From Simiduia litorea (lineage in GTDB: Bacteria > Pseudomonadota > Gammaproteobacteria > Pseudomonadales > Cellvibrionaceae): a stretch of 64,000 nucleotides of DNA. The stretch covers positions 930,001 to 994,000 of the forward strand of contig NZ_AP031497.1 in assembly GCF_042853465.1 (NCBI RefSeq), read 5' to 3'. Within the stretch, counting starts at the first letter, position 1; each line of letters opens with the position of its first letter. The notes under the pieces were generated by a model. The model ran no database searches. It saw nothing but the letters and a program-made list of their open reading frames with translations, and was not told the DNA's origin. Position numbers and translations under genes: made by a program. Shown here piece after piece: positions 26,202-35,597 of the stretch.

Positions 26202-27398
26202 ATGGTGATGCCAATAATTATTGTGCCTGGCATTCTAGGCACGCGTTTAGTGAATTCCTCGGGCCGCTCCATCTGGGACCCAGATGAAGAGGCGAGCTTG
26301 AATAACATCCGTGGCTTGTTCAGCCTAATCGATTTAAGCAAAAGCGCTGAGCCCAACCCGCGTGCAGCGCCGGCGGTTGAGCGACTGTTGCGTGGCAGAG
26401 GTGTGGTGAATGCCGGCCATCTCGTGTGGGGTATGGGCTATAGCAATTTAGTGACGCGGCTAACCAGTGGTGCGCTAGCCGAAACGTGCGGCGAACCGGT
26501 AAAAATATATTGCGCCGGCTACGATTGGCGCCAATCTAATATAGTATCCGCTCGCCGCTTGGTGCGTGTGATGGAGCAAGCGTTAGCGGAAACACGGGCG
26601 CGTCGGGTAATTTTAGTGGCTCACAGCATGGGTGGCGTAGTGGCGCGAATTGCCTGCCGGTTTAGTACAATTGGCGGCGCACCTGCGGTTGATCGCGTGC
26701 AAAAATTAATACTATTGGGCAGCCCTGTTCACGGCGCGACCAAGGCTTATCGTATCTTGCGCCAATCTTTTGATGCGGCCGATGATTTCAATGCGCTTAC
26801 AACTGAAGACGCGATCTTCAGTGATATCGATTTACCGTCACCGACTGAGCCTGGTCATAGTGAATTCTTCAGTGGGATTGCGAGCAGTGCGCTGGCACGT
26901 TTAGTGCGACGCATGCCTTCCGTGTATGAGCTGTTGCCTACCAATGCGTTTTGCCGTGCGAACCCATCGTGGGCGAGTTTTGATAGGGCGCGTGCGGGCA
27001 TTCCCGATGCCTCAGACGCGCACCGTCTCTACACCAATCGTTTTACCGGCATTAATGGCAGTGCGGCCTTTCTTGGCGTGCGCAATGCGTTAGACACTCG
27101 GTTAGGTACTTACATACCGCGTCAATCAGTGCTGCTCTATTCTAGCCAAGTGGATACCGAAGTGAATGTGCGCATTACTCGAAATGGTTCGCTCGAGCGT
27201 GCGGGGTCGGCGGCAGCTAACCGTGGCGATGGCACAGTGCCAACTTTTTCAGGCAGTGGCGCCGCCAACCGAACGTCGGGAATTTTGCGCGAAGACCTTC
27301 GCACCGTAACCCATGGTGGCCTTGCCAACGATCCGGTGGCCATACGCCATATCGTTCGGCACATCACGGCTGAATGTAACCGCAGCCTTATTGCTTAA
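26202..27398 (+). CDS. LCAT-like alpha/beta hydrolase (lipase/acyltransferase)
   Basis: ATG follows GGGAGG. The 398 residues begin IIIVPGILGTRL, the oxyanion-hole signature of lecithin:cholesterol-acyltransferase-type lipases. The nucleophile elbow is VAHSMGG (S142), and CAGYDWRQSN is the usual cap-side motif. Near the C-terminus GDGTVPTFSGSG and VTHGGLAND supply the probable Asp and His. There is no signal peptide. Expected activities are phospholipase or acyl transfer. Co-transcription with the subtilase suggests both act on the same target or particle. Confidence 0.85.
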   Translation: MVMPIIIVPGILGTRLVNSSGRSIWDPDEEASLNNIRGLFSLIDLSKSAEPNPRAAPAVERLLRGRGVVNAGHLVWGMGYSNLVTRLTSGALAETCGEPVKIYCAGYDWRQSNIVSARRLVRVMEQALAETRARRVILVAHSMGGVVARIACRFSTIGGAPAVDRVQKLILLGSPVHGATKAYRILRQSFDAADDFNALTTEDAIFSDIDLPSPTEPGHSEFFSGIASSALARLVRRMPSVYELLPTNAFCRANPSWASFDRARAGIPDASDAHRLYTNRFTGINGSAAFLGVRNALDTRLGTYIPRQSVLLYSSQVDTEVNVRITRNGSLERAGSAAANRGDGTVPTFSGSGAANRTSGILREDLRTVTHGGLANDPVAIRHIVRHITAECNRSLIA

Positions 27399-27425
27399 AT
27401 TTGCTACAAGCTTTGGAGCACAGTC

Positions 27426-28325
27426 ATGGAAGCTCAACATCAGGAAAATATTACATCCACTCAACCGTTAATGTCCTATAACACGGATGATCTCACTGCA
27501 CCTGCTCAAGACAGTGAAGCTGGCGCCTCTGATCAAACGATGCCGGACGAATATGCCGAAATATTAATGCCGCGCGCGGGCTTTGGTCGCTGTCGCTTCA
27601 ATAAACTCACGCCCGTGAGCGATGGTGTGGGGCCTTATCACGTCAATAACCACATTGGTTTTTTTAACCCGCCAGCGGGCTTTGCCATTGGCCCCTCGCT
27701 GGATGCTTTTTATCGAAACTTTCCACGTATTTTTTCACCTGGAAATATCGCTACGGCAACCGCGCCTTCGTGTCGCGTGGGCAGCGATATTACTATTCAA
27801 TTTGTGCTTAATAATCCAGCCGGTTTAGTGCACGACGAATGGGTAAGCGTCGAAAAGAAGAGCGGGAATTTCGTTGCTACTACCTTAGAACGCCAATTTT
27901 GGTCGCGCGGTGATTATATGATCGACATGGGGGTGAGTCACATCCCGGGCTTGGGTTCAATCTTTGCCAATATTTCTGCCGATATTAACCGACGCCATTT
28001 CTTAGCGGGCTATCGCTCGTGGACAGTGGGCCGCTTACCCAACGGTTTACACTTTGTTGAAACAGCGGCGTTCGAGCGCTATTCCCATCCTGTCTTTCAA
28101 GCGTTGGAAGGGCCCATCGGTATGCGAGCGCAGATATTGGAAACGTGGACTAAGTTAGTGGAAAACTATGTGCGAAGTGTTGGGTCAAGCTTAGTGCGCC
28201 ATGTGCCATCGGGTTACAGTGTTAACCGTGGCGTTGCCCATCGCGAACAGCAAAACAGCAGCTCTGCTGCATTGCGCGCTAGTGCTTGGGTCACCTCGGT
28301 GCTGAGTCGTCATTCAGGGTTGTAG
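27426..28325 (+). CDS. Unrecognised protein, last gene of the subtilase operon
   Basis: The protein has 299 residues. The first 45 are polar and disordered, followed by a globular part with LMPRAGFGRCRFNKLTPVSDGVGPYHVNNH and a region of predicted beta structure (LHFVETAAFERYSHPVF). The tail is helical. No family recognised and no signal peptide. It starts 27 bases after the hydrolase gene and is followed by a strong terminator, so it closes the operon. Confidence 0.68.
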   Translation: MEAQHQENITSTQPLMSYNTDDLTAPAQDSEAGASDQTMPDEYAEILMPRAGFGRCRFNKLTPVSDGVGPYHVNNHIGFFNPPAGFAIGPSLDAFYRNFPRIFSPGNIATATAPSCRVGSDITIQFVLNNPAGLVHDEWVSVEKKSGNFVATTLERQFWSRGDYMIDMGVSHIPGLGSIFANISADINRRHFLAGYRSWTVGRLPNGLHFVETAAFERYSHPVFQALEGPIGMRAQILETWTKLVENYVRSVGSSLVRHVPSGYSVNRGVAHREQQNSSSAALRASAWVTSVLSRHSGL

Positions 28326-28328
28326 AAA

Positions 28329-28375
28329 GCTGCACATTACGCACTTGCTATAGCGTAACGTGCAGCCCGTTTTTC
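28329..28375 (+). terminator. Terminator of the subtilase operon
   Basis: GCTGCACATTACGC pairs with GCGTAACGTGCAGC (one mismatch) around a ten-base loop, followed by CCG and five T. It lies three bases after the last stop codon. Confidence 0.85.
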
Positions 28376-28415
28376 TAACATATGGGATGTATTATTTCGA
28401 CTACGGCAGATTTCT

Positions 28416-29258
28416 TCAGGATGATAACGCCGGCCTGTTAAAGCTTGCGGTGCTAAGGCTGGCGATAAATCCAGGCTGAATGTTTTGGCTTAAAAGCGAT
28501 CGGTATAGTCGTTCGATGGATGTGGATGGTGTAATGCCTAACTCTTCCCGCAATACCTTTTGGCACTCGGAATACTGGCGCACCGCGAGGCCTCTGCACT
28601 CCAATGCGATATAGCAACGCATAAGTTCCGCGTGCAAATATTCATCAAGTGGTTCTTTCTCTATTAACGCCTGACCGTGAATAATGGCCTCGCGCCATTC
28701 GCTTTTTTTACACAGCTGATGAAATAGAAACTCGCGGCACTGGCGAAGAGAGTTTTGCACATGAAATTTTTCTGTTTCTGCCCATTCGTTAAAATGACTC
28801 GTTAGCACGCCATTTTCAAATCTGTCTAGCAGCCGATAAATGTCTTGTCGAATATCCTTCAAGTTTACGTCGAGTGAGTTTCTATAAAGGGTGTCTGCGA
28901 TATTGTGCAGCGCTTCGGTGTCGGACCTTACCGGAAAGCAATCGGCTACTATCAATTGCTTTCTATCGCAAATGAGGAAGGGTGAAATATTAAAACAATG
29001 TAGGTCGAACCACTGCTTTAAACGCCAAAGTTCTGAGCGAAGCCGTGTTCTTGCGGTATCTATTTTGACTTCCGGCCAGAGTGCTTCAGCCGCTAAATCT
29101 CGACACAGGGCTTGACCCTTGTGCTGGGTGAAATAGAGCAGTAGCAAAAAGCTCCGAGCTGTAGGTAGATTTGGTAAAGCTGAATCGCCAATACTGAGCT
29201 GATGTGTACTGGAGGCGGCTAAATTAAGGGTGACGACATTTTCCATTTCACTGTCCAT
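28416..29258 (-). CDS. BTAD-type (SARP-like) transcriptional regulator
   Basis: The protein has 280 residues. The N-terminal half has the winged-helix plan of OmpR/SARP regulators (RSFLLLLYFTQHKGQALCRDLAAEALWPEVKIDTARTRLRSELWRLKQWF). The C-terminal half is a bacterial transcriptional activator domain ending CQKVLREELGITPSTSIERLYRSLLS, the BTAD signature. It is convergent with the subtilase operon and has no other obvious target, so it is the likely activator of that cluster (inference). No ATPase or sensor domain is attached. Confidence 0.8.
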   Translation of the reverse strand: MDSEMENVVTLNLAASSTHQLSIGDSALPNLPTARSFLLLLYFTQHKGQALCRDLAAEALWPEVKIDTARTRLRSELWRLKQWFDLHCFNISPFLICDRKQLIVADCFPVRSDTEALHNIADTLYRNSLDVNLKDIRQDIYRLLDRFENGVLTSHFNEWAETEKFHVQNSLRQCREFLFHQLCKKSEWREAIIHGQALIEKEPLDEYLHAELMRCYIALECRGLAVRQYSECQKVLREELGITPSTSIERLYRSLLSQNIQPGFIASLSTASFNRPALSS

Positions 29259-29666
29259 CCATTGACCAGTGGGGTGCCTAGAGCCGAAAAGCTAGCGCTC
29301 TTTGCAACGTTACTGAGGAAATCTGCCCTTACTCGGAAGACCTTCCCCGATTCATTGTATGGCTATCCTAGCCAAACCTTTCAATTGCGTTGAGATAAAG
29401 CAAATGTCCTAACGTTTGTTTATCTCGATAACGTGGTTATTCAGAAAAATATGAGGCCAACATACTAGACCTTTTTATCAAAAAACGCACTAGTACTTAA
29501 TGTGTAATTTAAGACTAGATTCAGCAAAATTTTTAAACTGTTCTATTAATAGTGATTGGATATATTTTTTTATTGTAATGGATCCGCGAAGGGTAAACGG
29601 CGTGCGTGAACTGATAAAAACTGACCACTACCAGAAGGAGAGTGGTCTCGTTATCGAGCGAGGGAT
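29259..29666. other. AT-rich intergenic, no gene seen
   Basis: The spacer lies between the leftward regulator start and the leftward ligase stop. It contains an inverted repeat at about 29623-29648 (GACCACT...AGTGGTC) that may end the ligase transcript, and an AT-rich tract at 29400-29580 suited to the regulator promoter. There are no open frames worth calling. Confidence 0.45.
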
Positions 29667-31175
29667 CTAGACGGGGAATTTTTCGCGCAAGAGATTCTTT
29701 TGAACCTTGCCCATGGCGTTGCGCGGTAGGGCTGTCACGATCTCAACGCGCTTTGGCACTTTGAAATTGGCAAGTTGAGTTTTGCAATGTTGAATGACCT
29801 GCTCCGCGCTCGGCGCCTTTCCGTCGGCGACTATCACGGCCACAACCGCCTCGCCGAAGTCCGTGTGTGCAACGCCGATGACCGCTGATTCCAATACCCC
29901 AGGAATGTCATCGATGACCAATTCTACTTCTTTCGGGTAGACATTTAAGCCGCCGCAAATAATTAAATCCTTCGCTCTGCCGACGATCGATAGGTAGCCA
30001 TTGGCGTCGATGAACCCCTTGTCGCCCGTATTGAAAAAGCCATCGGCGGTGAAATCTTCGGCGGTTTTCTCCGGCATGCGCCAATAGCCGGCAAAGACGT
30101 TGGCACCCTGCACCTGTATATTGCCAATGTCGCCGTTGGTTAGAATGTTTCCTGCATCGTCGACAACGCGCAAGGTGACGCCAGGTAATGCTGGCCCTAC
30201 AGTACCCGCGCGACGTTCACCGTTTAGCGGGTTGGATGTATTCATGCCCGTTTCTGTCATGCCATAGCGCTCGAGAATACTGTGTCCAGTGCGGTTTTTG
30301 AATGCGACGAAGGTTTCCGTTAGCAGGGGCGCTGAGCCGGACGTAAAAAGCCGCATGTTACGGCAACTTTCTGAATCGAATGCGGGGTTATTCAGCAGGC
30401 GTGTGTAGTAGGTTGGTACACCCATCATGACGGTGCAATCGGGTAGTGCTGTAATTGCTGCTTGATCGCTAAAGCTACTGTGCCAAGCCATGCTGGCGCC
30501 GCTCATCAATACGCAACTGAGCGCGACAAATAAACCGTGCACATGGTAAATAGGTAGCATGTGGAGGAAATGGTCGGCGGCGCTAAAGCCCCAAGCCTGC
30601 ACCAGTGTTTGCGCATTGGTGCGCAAGTTATCGTGGCTCAGCATGATGCCTTTGGGCTTACCCGTGGTGCCTGATGAATAGAGTAGCGCGGCCATATCGG
30701 TGCCGACGCGTTCGGCAATGCCGGCTGTGTTGCTCTCTTTGGCTGCACCTTCCATGAGGCTACCGGAACCATCGGCGTTGAGTGTGAGCAGCGCTTTAAC
30801 GCTCGCACTAGGCATCACCGTGGTTAGCGTGGTGACAGCTTGGTTATCGCACACCACGAGGGTTGGCTCGGCATCAGTGAGGAAATAACCTAGCTCGGCG
30901 GCTGTGTAGGCAGTATTGAGTGGATGGTACACCAAGCCTGCGCGTAAACAGGCCAAGTACAGACAGAGGTTTTCCACAGACTTGCTGACTTGCACGGTGA
31001 CTCTGTCGCCCGGCTTGGCGCCGAGTTTTAGCAGACTATTGGCAATGCGGGCGGATGTTTGTTCTGCTTCGCCATAGCTCACGTTGCGCCCTTCCGACGT
31101 ACGCAATAACGCCCTGTTGCGGTCGGTTGGAAAGTGTTTTTGAAAATGGACGTAAAGGTTTGCGTTGCTTGTCAT
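29667..31175 (-). CDS. Acyl-CoA synthetase, probably malonyl-CoA synthase (MatB type)
   Basis: The AMP-forming ligase has 502 residues: A3 P-loop YSSGTTGKPKGIMLSHDNL, A5 YGMTETGM, A7 NTGDKGFID and A10 PRNAMGKVQKN with the catalytic lysine. The opening (ALLRTSEGRNVSYGEAEQTSARIAN) and RVTVQVSKSVENL are typical of the MatB/ACSF3 subgroup, which activates malonate or methylmalonate. Medium-chain acyl activation is the alternative. It belongs to the leftward fatty-acyl-CoA cluster but is separated from it by a rightward gene, so it has its own promoter. Confidence 0.78.
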   Translation of the reverse strand: MTSNANLYVHFQKHFPTDRNRALLRTSEGRNVSYGEAEQTSARIANSLLKLGAKPGDRVTVQVSKSVENLCLYLACLRAGLVYHPLNTAYTAAELGYFLTDAEPTLVVCDNQAVTTLTTVMPSASVKALLTLNADGSGSLMEGAAKESNTAGIAERVGTDMAALLYSSGTTGKPKGIMLSHDNLRTNAQTLVQAWGFSAADHFLHMLPIYHVHGLFVALSCVLMSGASMAWHSSFSDQAAITALPDCTVMMGVPTYYTRLLNNPAFDSESCRNMRLFTSGSAPLLTETFVAFKNRTGHSILERYGMTETGMNTSNPLNGERRAGTVGPALPGVTLRVVDDAGNILTNGDIGNIQVQGANVFAGYWRMPEKTAEDFTADGFFNTGDKGFIDANGYLSIVGRAKDLIICGGLNVYPKEVELVIDDIPGVLESAVIGVAHTDFGEAVVAVIVADGKAPSAEQVIQHCKTQLANFKVPKRVEIVTALPRNAMGKVQKNLLREKFPV

Positions 31176-31518
31176 ATCGCGTCTCTGTAGCGGCAGAGTG
31201 AAGGTGGTCGTAAACGAGCCGAGATATTAACACTACATTGGTCAAAATTCTTTTGCCTAATTAGTGAATATGTCATGGGTACTTCTAATGGTGTTCGGAC
31301 CGTGCTAAACAATAACACGACGCCGGTTTCATTTTACTACTGGTTTTTCTCTTATTTCTCGCTGTTCGGTGACCTTAGTCCTGTCGTGTTTTCCGTTTGT
31401 CGTATAGGCTCTGATTTTTATTGACACAAGGATGCAGGGGTCTTTAGTGTTGATGAGCTATAGGGTTGTTGCTATGTTATCGCGTGTGGCCATCGTAGAA
31501 GGTAAACAAGGGAAATAT

Positions 31519-32334
31519 ATGATTCGAAAAACATTTTTAACGCAGATTTTGCTAAGCATGTTGGTGTTGGTAGGCCTTCCATCGGTTGCTGTCGCCAAAA
31601 ACGTGGCGCCCGCAAAGGTTATGTTGGTAGGTGTATTTCATTTTTCCAACCCTGGTCTTGATAAGGTTAAGACGGACCAAATAAACGTCATGTCCGATGA
31701 TAATCAACGCTACCTTTTTGCTTTATCGAAACGCTTTGCTGAATTTAAACCGACCCATGTATTATTAGAATGCAGCTTAGAAAGAACCACGGAATACTAT
31801 GATCAATTTCAAAAGTTTCTAATCGACGATGAGTTGCCGGGGGTAAATGAAAACTATCAGCTGGGCTTTAGAATCGCTAAATTGGCAGGCCTGGATTCAA
31901 CTCATTGTTATGACGAACGCAAGATTGGTTGGGACGCAGATCAGCTATTCTCGGATCTAGAATCAAAAGATGCCGAGGCAAAACAGGCGTTTGAACAATT
32001 TATCGCAGAAATAACGGAACAGACTACAGAAAATCATAAGACATTAAGCTTGGCAGAACTTCTGCGGTTGAGTAATGAGCCTAAGCAGGATAGCTTAAAT
32101 AAAAATTTATATTTGTTAACTAACCAAGTTGGTGCTGGCGATAACTTTTCCGGTGCAGATGCGGCAGCGAGCTGGTGGCATAGGAATTTTCGCATGTATG
32201 CCAACATTCAAAAAATTGCTCAACCAGGCACACGAATTATTGTTTTAGGAGGGCAGGGCCACACGGCCATTCTAAAGGATCTTGTTAATATCGATCAGCG
32301 GCGCGAGCTGGTAGATAGCAAAATGTATTTTTGA
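31519..32334 (+). CDS. Exported DUF5694-like protein
   Basis: The start at 31519 (MIRKTFLTQILLSMLVLVG) has AAGGGAA ahead and gives a signal peptide of about 26 residues. The body begins AKVMLVGVFHFSNPGLDKVK, the conserved DUF5694 opening that resembles TraB/GumN folds. LGGQGHTAILKDLV near the end supplies a conserved His. Function is unknown; the related TraB/GumN fold is suspected to be hydrolytic. It is single, between leftward genes. The region 31176-31518 upstream shows nothing but its promoter space. Confidence 0.75.
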   Translation: MIRKTFLTQILLSMLVLVGLPSVAVAKNVAPAKVMLVGVFHFSNPGLDKVKTDQINVMSDDNQRYLFALSKRFAEFKPTHVLLECSLERTTEYYDQFQKFLIDDELPGVNENYQLGFRIAKLAGLDSTHCYDERKIGWDADQLFSDLESKDAEAKQAFEQFIAEITEQTTENHKTLSLAELLRLSNEPKQDSLNKNLYLLTNQVGAGDNFSGADAAASWWHRNFRMYANIQKIAQPGTRIIVLGGQGHTAILKDLVNIDQRRELVDSKMYF

Positions 32335-32367
32335 TTTTTAAATGTTTGGAATCACTGATTAATTAAT

Positions 32368-33150
32368 TTAGCGGCCGGAGAATACCGGCTTTTTTTTCTC
32401 GAAGAATGCCAAGATTGCAGCTTGGCTGTCGGCACTGGTGGAACAGGTGGTTTGTCGTTTAGATTCGAGATCTAGGGTTTGTTCAAATGATGACGTCGGT
32501 ACTTTGCGCATAATTTCTTTGCCAAATTTCTGCGCCAATGGCGCTCCTTGCGCCAGTGTTTCGGCCCACATGTGGGTTTGACTCTCTAAGCTAGCCACCG
32601 GTACGACCTTATTTACTAAACCCATGTTTTCACACTCACTTGCGGGCAGCTTGGCTGCCTCAGCGAATAGCTGTAACGCTTTTTTGTAGCCCAAGGCATT
32701 AACTAGGTGAAAGCTCATGCCGCCGTCTGGTACCAAACCTAAACCGGCAAAGGCGAGATACAGATAAGCGTCGTCTGCCATGATGACTAAGTCACAGGCC
32801 ATGGCCAGCGCGGCGCCAATGCCGACACAGGCACCTTGCACGGAGGCGATATGCAATTTAGCTGAATGATGAATAGCCATTAATATCGGTTTGTATTCTT
32901 GTTGAATTTGTTCATCGATGCTGCTGTAGCCGGCCAAGCCTTCCGATAAGTCTGTGCCCGCACAAAAGCCGCGACCATTGGCGCGAATAACGATGACACG
33001 AACTTGTGCATTTGCCTCGGCAGCGGCGAGGGCCTGAATCATTTCGCGCCGCATGGTTTGGCTGATAGCGTTCATGGCTTTCGGTCGATTTAGGCTGATC
33101 GTGGCGACGGAGTTTTCAAGGTTGACGTTCAGGGTTTCAAAGCGATTCAT
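32368..33150 (-). CDS. Enoyl-CoA hydratase/isomerase family protein
   Basis: The crotonase-fold protein has 260 residues. RANGRGFCAGTDLSEG forms the first half of the oxyanion hole, and GACVGIGAALAMACDLVIM the second. The catalytic position after FAGLGLVPDGGMSF carries Asp rather than the two Glu of classical hydratases, which favours isomerase or PaaG-type chemistry. It is last of the leftward five-gene operon, 62 bases after the CoA-transferase-like gene, with GGAG before the ATG. Confidence 0.85.
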   Translation of the reverse strand: MNRFETLNVNLENSVATISLNRPKAMNAISQTMRREMIQALAAAEANAQVRVIVIRANGRGFCAGTDLSEGLAGYSSIDEQIQQEYKPILMAIHHSAKLHIASVQGACVGIGAALAMACDLVIMADDAYLYLAFAGLGLVPDGGMSFHLVNALGYKKALQLFAEAAKLPASECENMGLVNKVVPVASLESQTHMWAETLAQGAPLAQKFGKEIMRKVPTSSFEQTLDLESKRQTTCSTSADSQAAILAFFEKKKPVFSGR

Positions 33151-33211
33151 CGTGTTGCTCCAGTTTCTTTCAAAAACAATCGCTGCACAGGTTGCTCCGA
33201 CAGTGGCCTTG

Positions 33212-34348
33212 CTAGCTGAGCGCGCCGGCTTTTTCGAGAGCGGTAATCGAAGCCGTATCGAAACCCCAGGCGGTTAATACAGCATGGGTATCAGCACCTT
33301 CAGCCGAGGGCGCTGCGGGTAGGGCGCACTGGCTGCGGCTAAATTTTGGTGCCGGCGCTGGCTGTTGTACGCCATTGACTTCAATATAGGTTGCGCGGGC
33401 CTTGTTGTGTGGGTGATTGATAGCTTCTTGAAAATTCAATATCCCCGCGACACAGGCGTCGCTGCCTTCGAAAATGTCTACCCATTGAGCGCGTGTTTTG
33501 GTTTTAAAAGTGGTGGTAAATGTGTGTTTTATCTCGGCCCATTTCTCGGGATTGTTTTGGTGTTGGATTAAATCGTCGGGCATGCCAGCCTTATGAATTA
33601 ACTCGGCAAAAAATTGCGGTTCAATAGCGCCGACAGATACATGGTGACCATCCGCCGTTTCATAGGCGCCGTAGTAGGGCACGCCGCCATCGAGCAGATT
33701 TCTTTCGCGCGAGGTATTCCAGAAGCCGAGTTGATTGAGGCTGTAGAACATGCTCATTAGGTGCGCGGAACCGTCGGTAATCGCTGTGTCAATCACTTGG
33801 CCTTTACCCGATTGTTTAAGTTCCAGCAGCGCAGAGAGAATACCAATAACTAAAAATAAACTGCCGCCTGCGTAATCGCCCACTAAATTTAATGGCACAG
33901 TGGGGTTATTGTGGGTGCCAATCGCAGCCGCTGCACCGGTCAGTGAAATGTAGTTGTAGTCGTGCCCTGCGGCGTGCGCTAAGGGCCCAGTTTGACCCCA
34001 GCCGGTCATGCGGCCATAGATGATTTTCGGATTGCGCGCCAAACACTCGTCGGGCCCAAAACCTAAACGCTCTGCAGCACCTGGGCGGTTGCCCTCAAAA
34101 ATAACGTCGGCTTTTTCCACTAGTGTGAGCAAGGCATTAAGCCCTTCCGGTTTGCGCACATCCAACGCGATACTTTTTTTACCGCGCGAATTAACATCCA
34201 ATGCCGACGGTGGCGCGATAGAGTTGGGTTTGGAAGCGCGCTCTACCACAATCACTTCAGCGCCCAAGTCTGCGAGTATTTGACCGGCATAGGGGCCTGG
34301 GCCTATGCCTTTCATTTCTATGATTTTAATGCCGGTAAGCGGGCCCAT
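33212..34348 (-). CDS. CaiB/BaiF family protein, alpha-methylacyl-CoA racemase-like
   Basis: The protein has 378 residues. The opening GPLTGIKIIEMKGIGPGPYAGQ, then GRMTGWGQTGPLA and GHDYNYISLTGA, match AMACR/MCR racemases. The His of GHDYN and Asp of VGDYAGG are the racemase acid-base pair. It would convert (R)- to (S)-2-methylacyl-CoA so that branched acyl chains can enter beta-oxidation. The flanking acyl-CoA dehydrogenase and hydratase agree with that. A CoA-transferase role is the alternative. Confidence 0.85.
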   Translation of the reverse strand: MGPLTGIKIIEMKGIGPGPYAGQILADLGAEVIVVERASKPNSIAPPSALDVNSRGKKSIALDVRKPEGLNALLTLVEKADVIFEGNRPGAAERLGFGPDECLARNPKIIYGRMTGWGQTGPLAHAAGHDYNYISLTGAAAAIGTHNNPTVPLNLVGDYAGGSLFLVIGILSALLELKQSGKGQVIDTAITDGSAHLMSMFYSLNQLGFWNTSRERNLLDGGVPYYGAYETADGHHVSVGAIEPQFFAELIHKAGMPDDLIQHQNNPEKWAEIKHTFTTTFKTKTRAQWVDIFEGSDACVAGILNFQEAINHPHNKARATYIEVNGVQQPAPAPKFSRSQCALPAAPSAEGADTHAVLTAWGFDTASITALEKAGALS

Positions 34349-34377
34349 GAGTTGCCTCGTTTATGTAGGTTGTGACA

Positions 34378-35538
34378 TTAGTCTAAATTGCTGTGGTACT
34401 GATCGGAAAAGATATCTCGGCCGATGATCAGCTTCATGATTTCGGAGCTGCCGGCAAAAATACGATTCGCGCGCGCGTCGGTGAACATGGTGCAGATCGG
34501 GTATTCTTGCATGTAACCGGCGCCGCCGTGTAGCTGCACACCAAGGTCCAACATCTTCCATTCAACCTCGGTGGTTTGCAACTTTGCCTTGGCGGCTAGG
34601 TTAATGGATAGGTCGCCGGCATTGTGCAGCGCCACCAACTGATCCACGAACATTTCTAGAATGTTAATTTCAGTGTCCATTTCGGCGAGCTTAAAGCGTG
34701 TGTTTTGCTTTGCCGACAAGGGTTTACCAAAAACATTGCGCTCCATGGCGAAGCGGCGGGTGAGATCGAAAGCCCGGCGCGCATTGGCAATGGCACCCAC
34801 GGCGGCGAGCAAGCGCTCTTCGGCTAGGCCTTGCATCAGGTAGAAAAACCCTTTGCCCGGTTCACCCAATATATTTTCTTTGGGAATTTTGACATGGGAA
34901 AAGAATAGCTCGGCGGTATCTTGAGCTTTCAGCCCCATTTTTTTTAGATTGCGCCCACGCTCGAAGCATGCCATGCCGCGCTCGAGGATAGCTAAGCTCA
35001 TGGCGTGTGGGTTATTGGCCGGATCAGATTTGCCAGCGACGATAATGTAGTCGGCATTAATGCCGTTGGATATGTAGGTTTTCGAGCCGTTTAAAATAAA
35101 ATGATCATCTTGTTCGATGAGGGTGGTGCGCATGCCTGCGAGATCACTACCGGCATCGGGCTCGGTCATGGCAATGGCGAGAATTTTTTCGCCGCTCACG
35201 CAGCTTGGCAAGAAGCGTTGTTTCTGCTCATCGGTGCCGAAGTTGTTGATGTAGGGCCCAACCAAGCGGCTGTGTAGGCTATTAAACCATTCGCCACAAC
35301 CTTGGCGGACGGTTTCTTCGATAATAATTTGCTCGAAACGAAAGTCGTTGTCACCTGTGCCACCGTATTGCTCGTCAGGCCAGATCATTAAAAAGCCTTG
35401 ATCTCCTGCTTTTTTGAAGGCTTCGCGATCGACGATATTTTGCTCGCGCCATGTTTCAATATTCGGCGCAATTTCCGCTGCTAGAAATTTGCGGTAGGCG
35501 CTTCGGAACATTTGCTGCTCTTCGGTGAAATTTCGCAT
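34378..35538 (-). CDS. Acyl-CoA dehydrogenase
   Basis: The FAD enzyme has 386 residues. IAMTEPDAGSDLAGMRTT is the FAD/substrate signature, and YMQEYPICTMFTDARANRIFAGSSEIMKLIIGR is the C-terminal region of the family, with a catalytic base in the helix before it. It resembles long- or branched-chain members. It sits third in the operon with AGGA before the ATG, and makes the trans-2-enoyl-CoA used by the neighbouring hydratases. Confidence 0.9.
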   Translation of the reverse strand: MRNFTEEQQMFRSAYRKFLAAEIAPNIETWREQNIVDREAFKKAGDQGFLMIWPDEQYGGTGDNDFRFEQIIIEETVRQGCGEWFNSLHSRLVGPYINNFGTDEQKQRFLPSCVSGEKILAIAMTEPDAGSDLAGMRTTLIEQDDHFILNGSKTYISNGINADYIIVAGKSDPANNPHAMSLAILERGMACFERGRNLKKMGLKAQDTAELFFSHVKIPKENILGEPGKGFFYLMQGLAEERLLAAVGAIANARRAFDLTRRFAMERNVFGKPLSAKQNTRFKLAEMDTEINILEMFVDQLVALHNAGDLSINLAAKAKLQTTEVEWKMLDLGVQLHGGAGYMQEYPICTMFTDARANRIFAGSSEIMKLIIGRDIFSDQYHSNLD

Positions 35539-35597
35539 TATCTTTTTCCTGATCCAATGTCAGCCTCCGCACCTGTGTACAGAGACTGACTAGTGAC

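Noticed and set aside
21102..28325. Prophage or contractile-tail origin of the subtilase operon
   Set aside because: No capsid, tail, terminase, integrase or sheath-like protein is recognisable, so this is not supported.
29623..29648. Inverted repeat GACCACT...AGTGGTC as a definite terminator of the ligase gene
   Set aside because: The stem is only seven pairs with an 11-base loop and no T run in the direction of transcription; mentioned only as a possibility.
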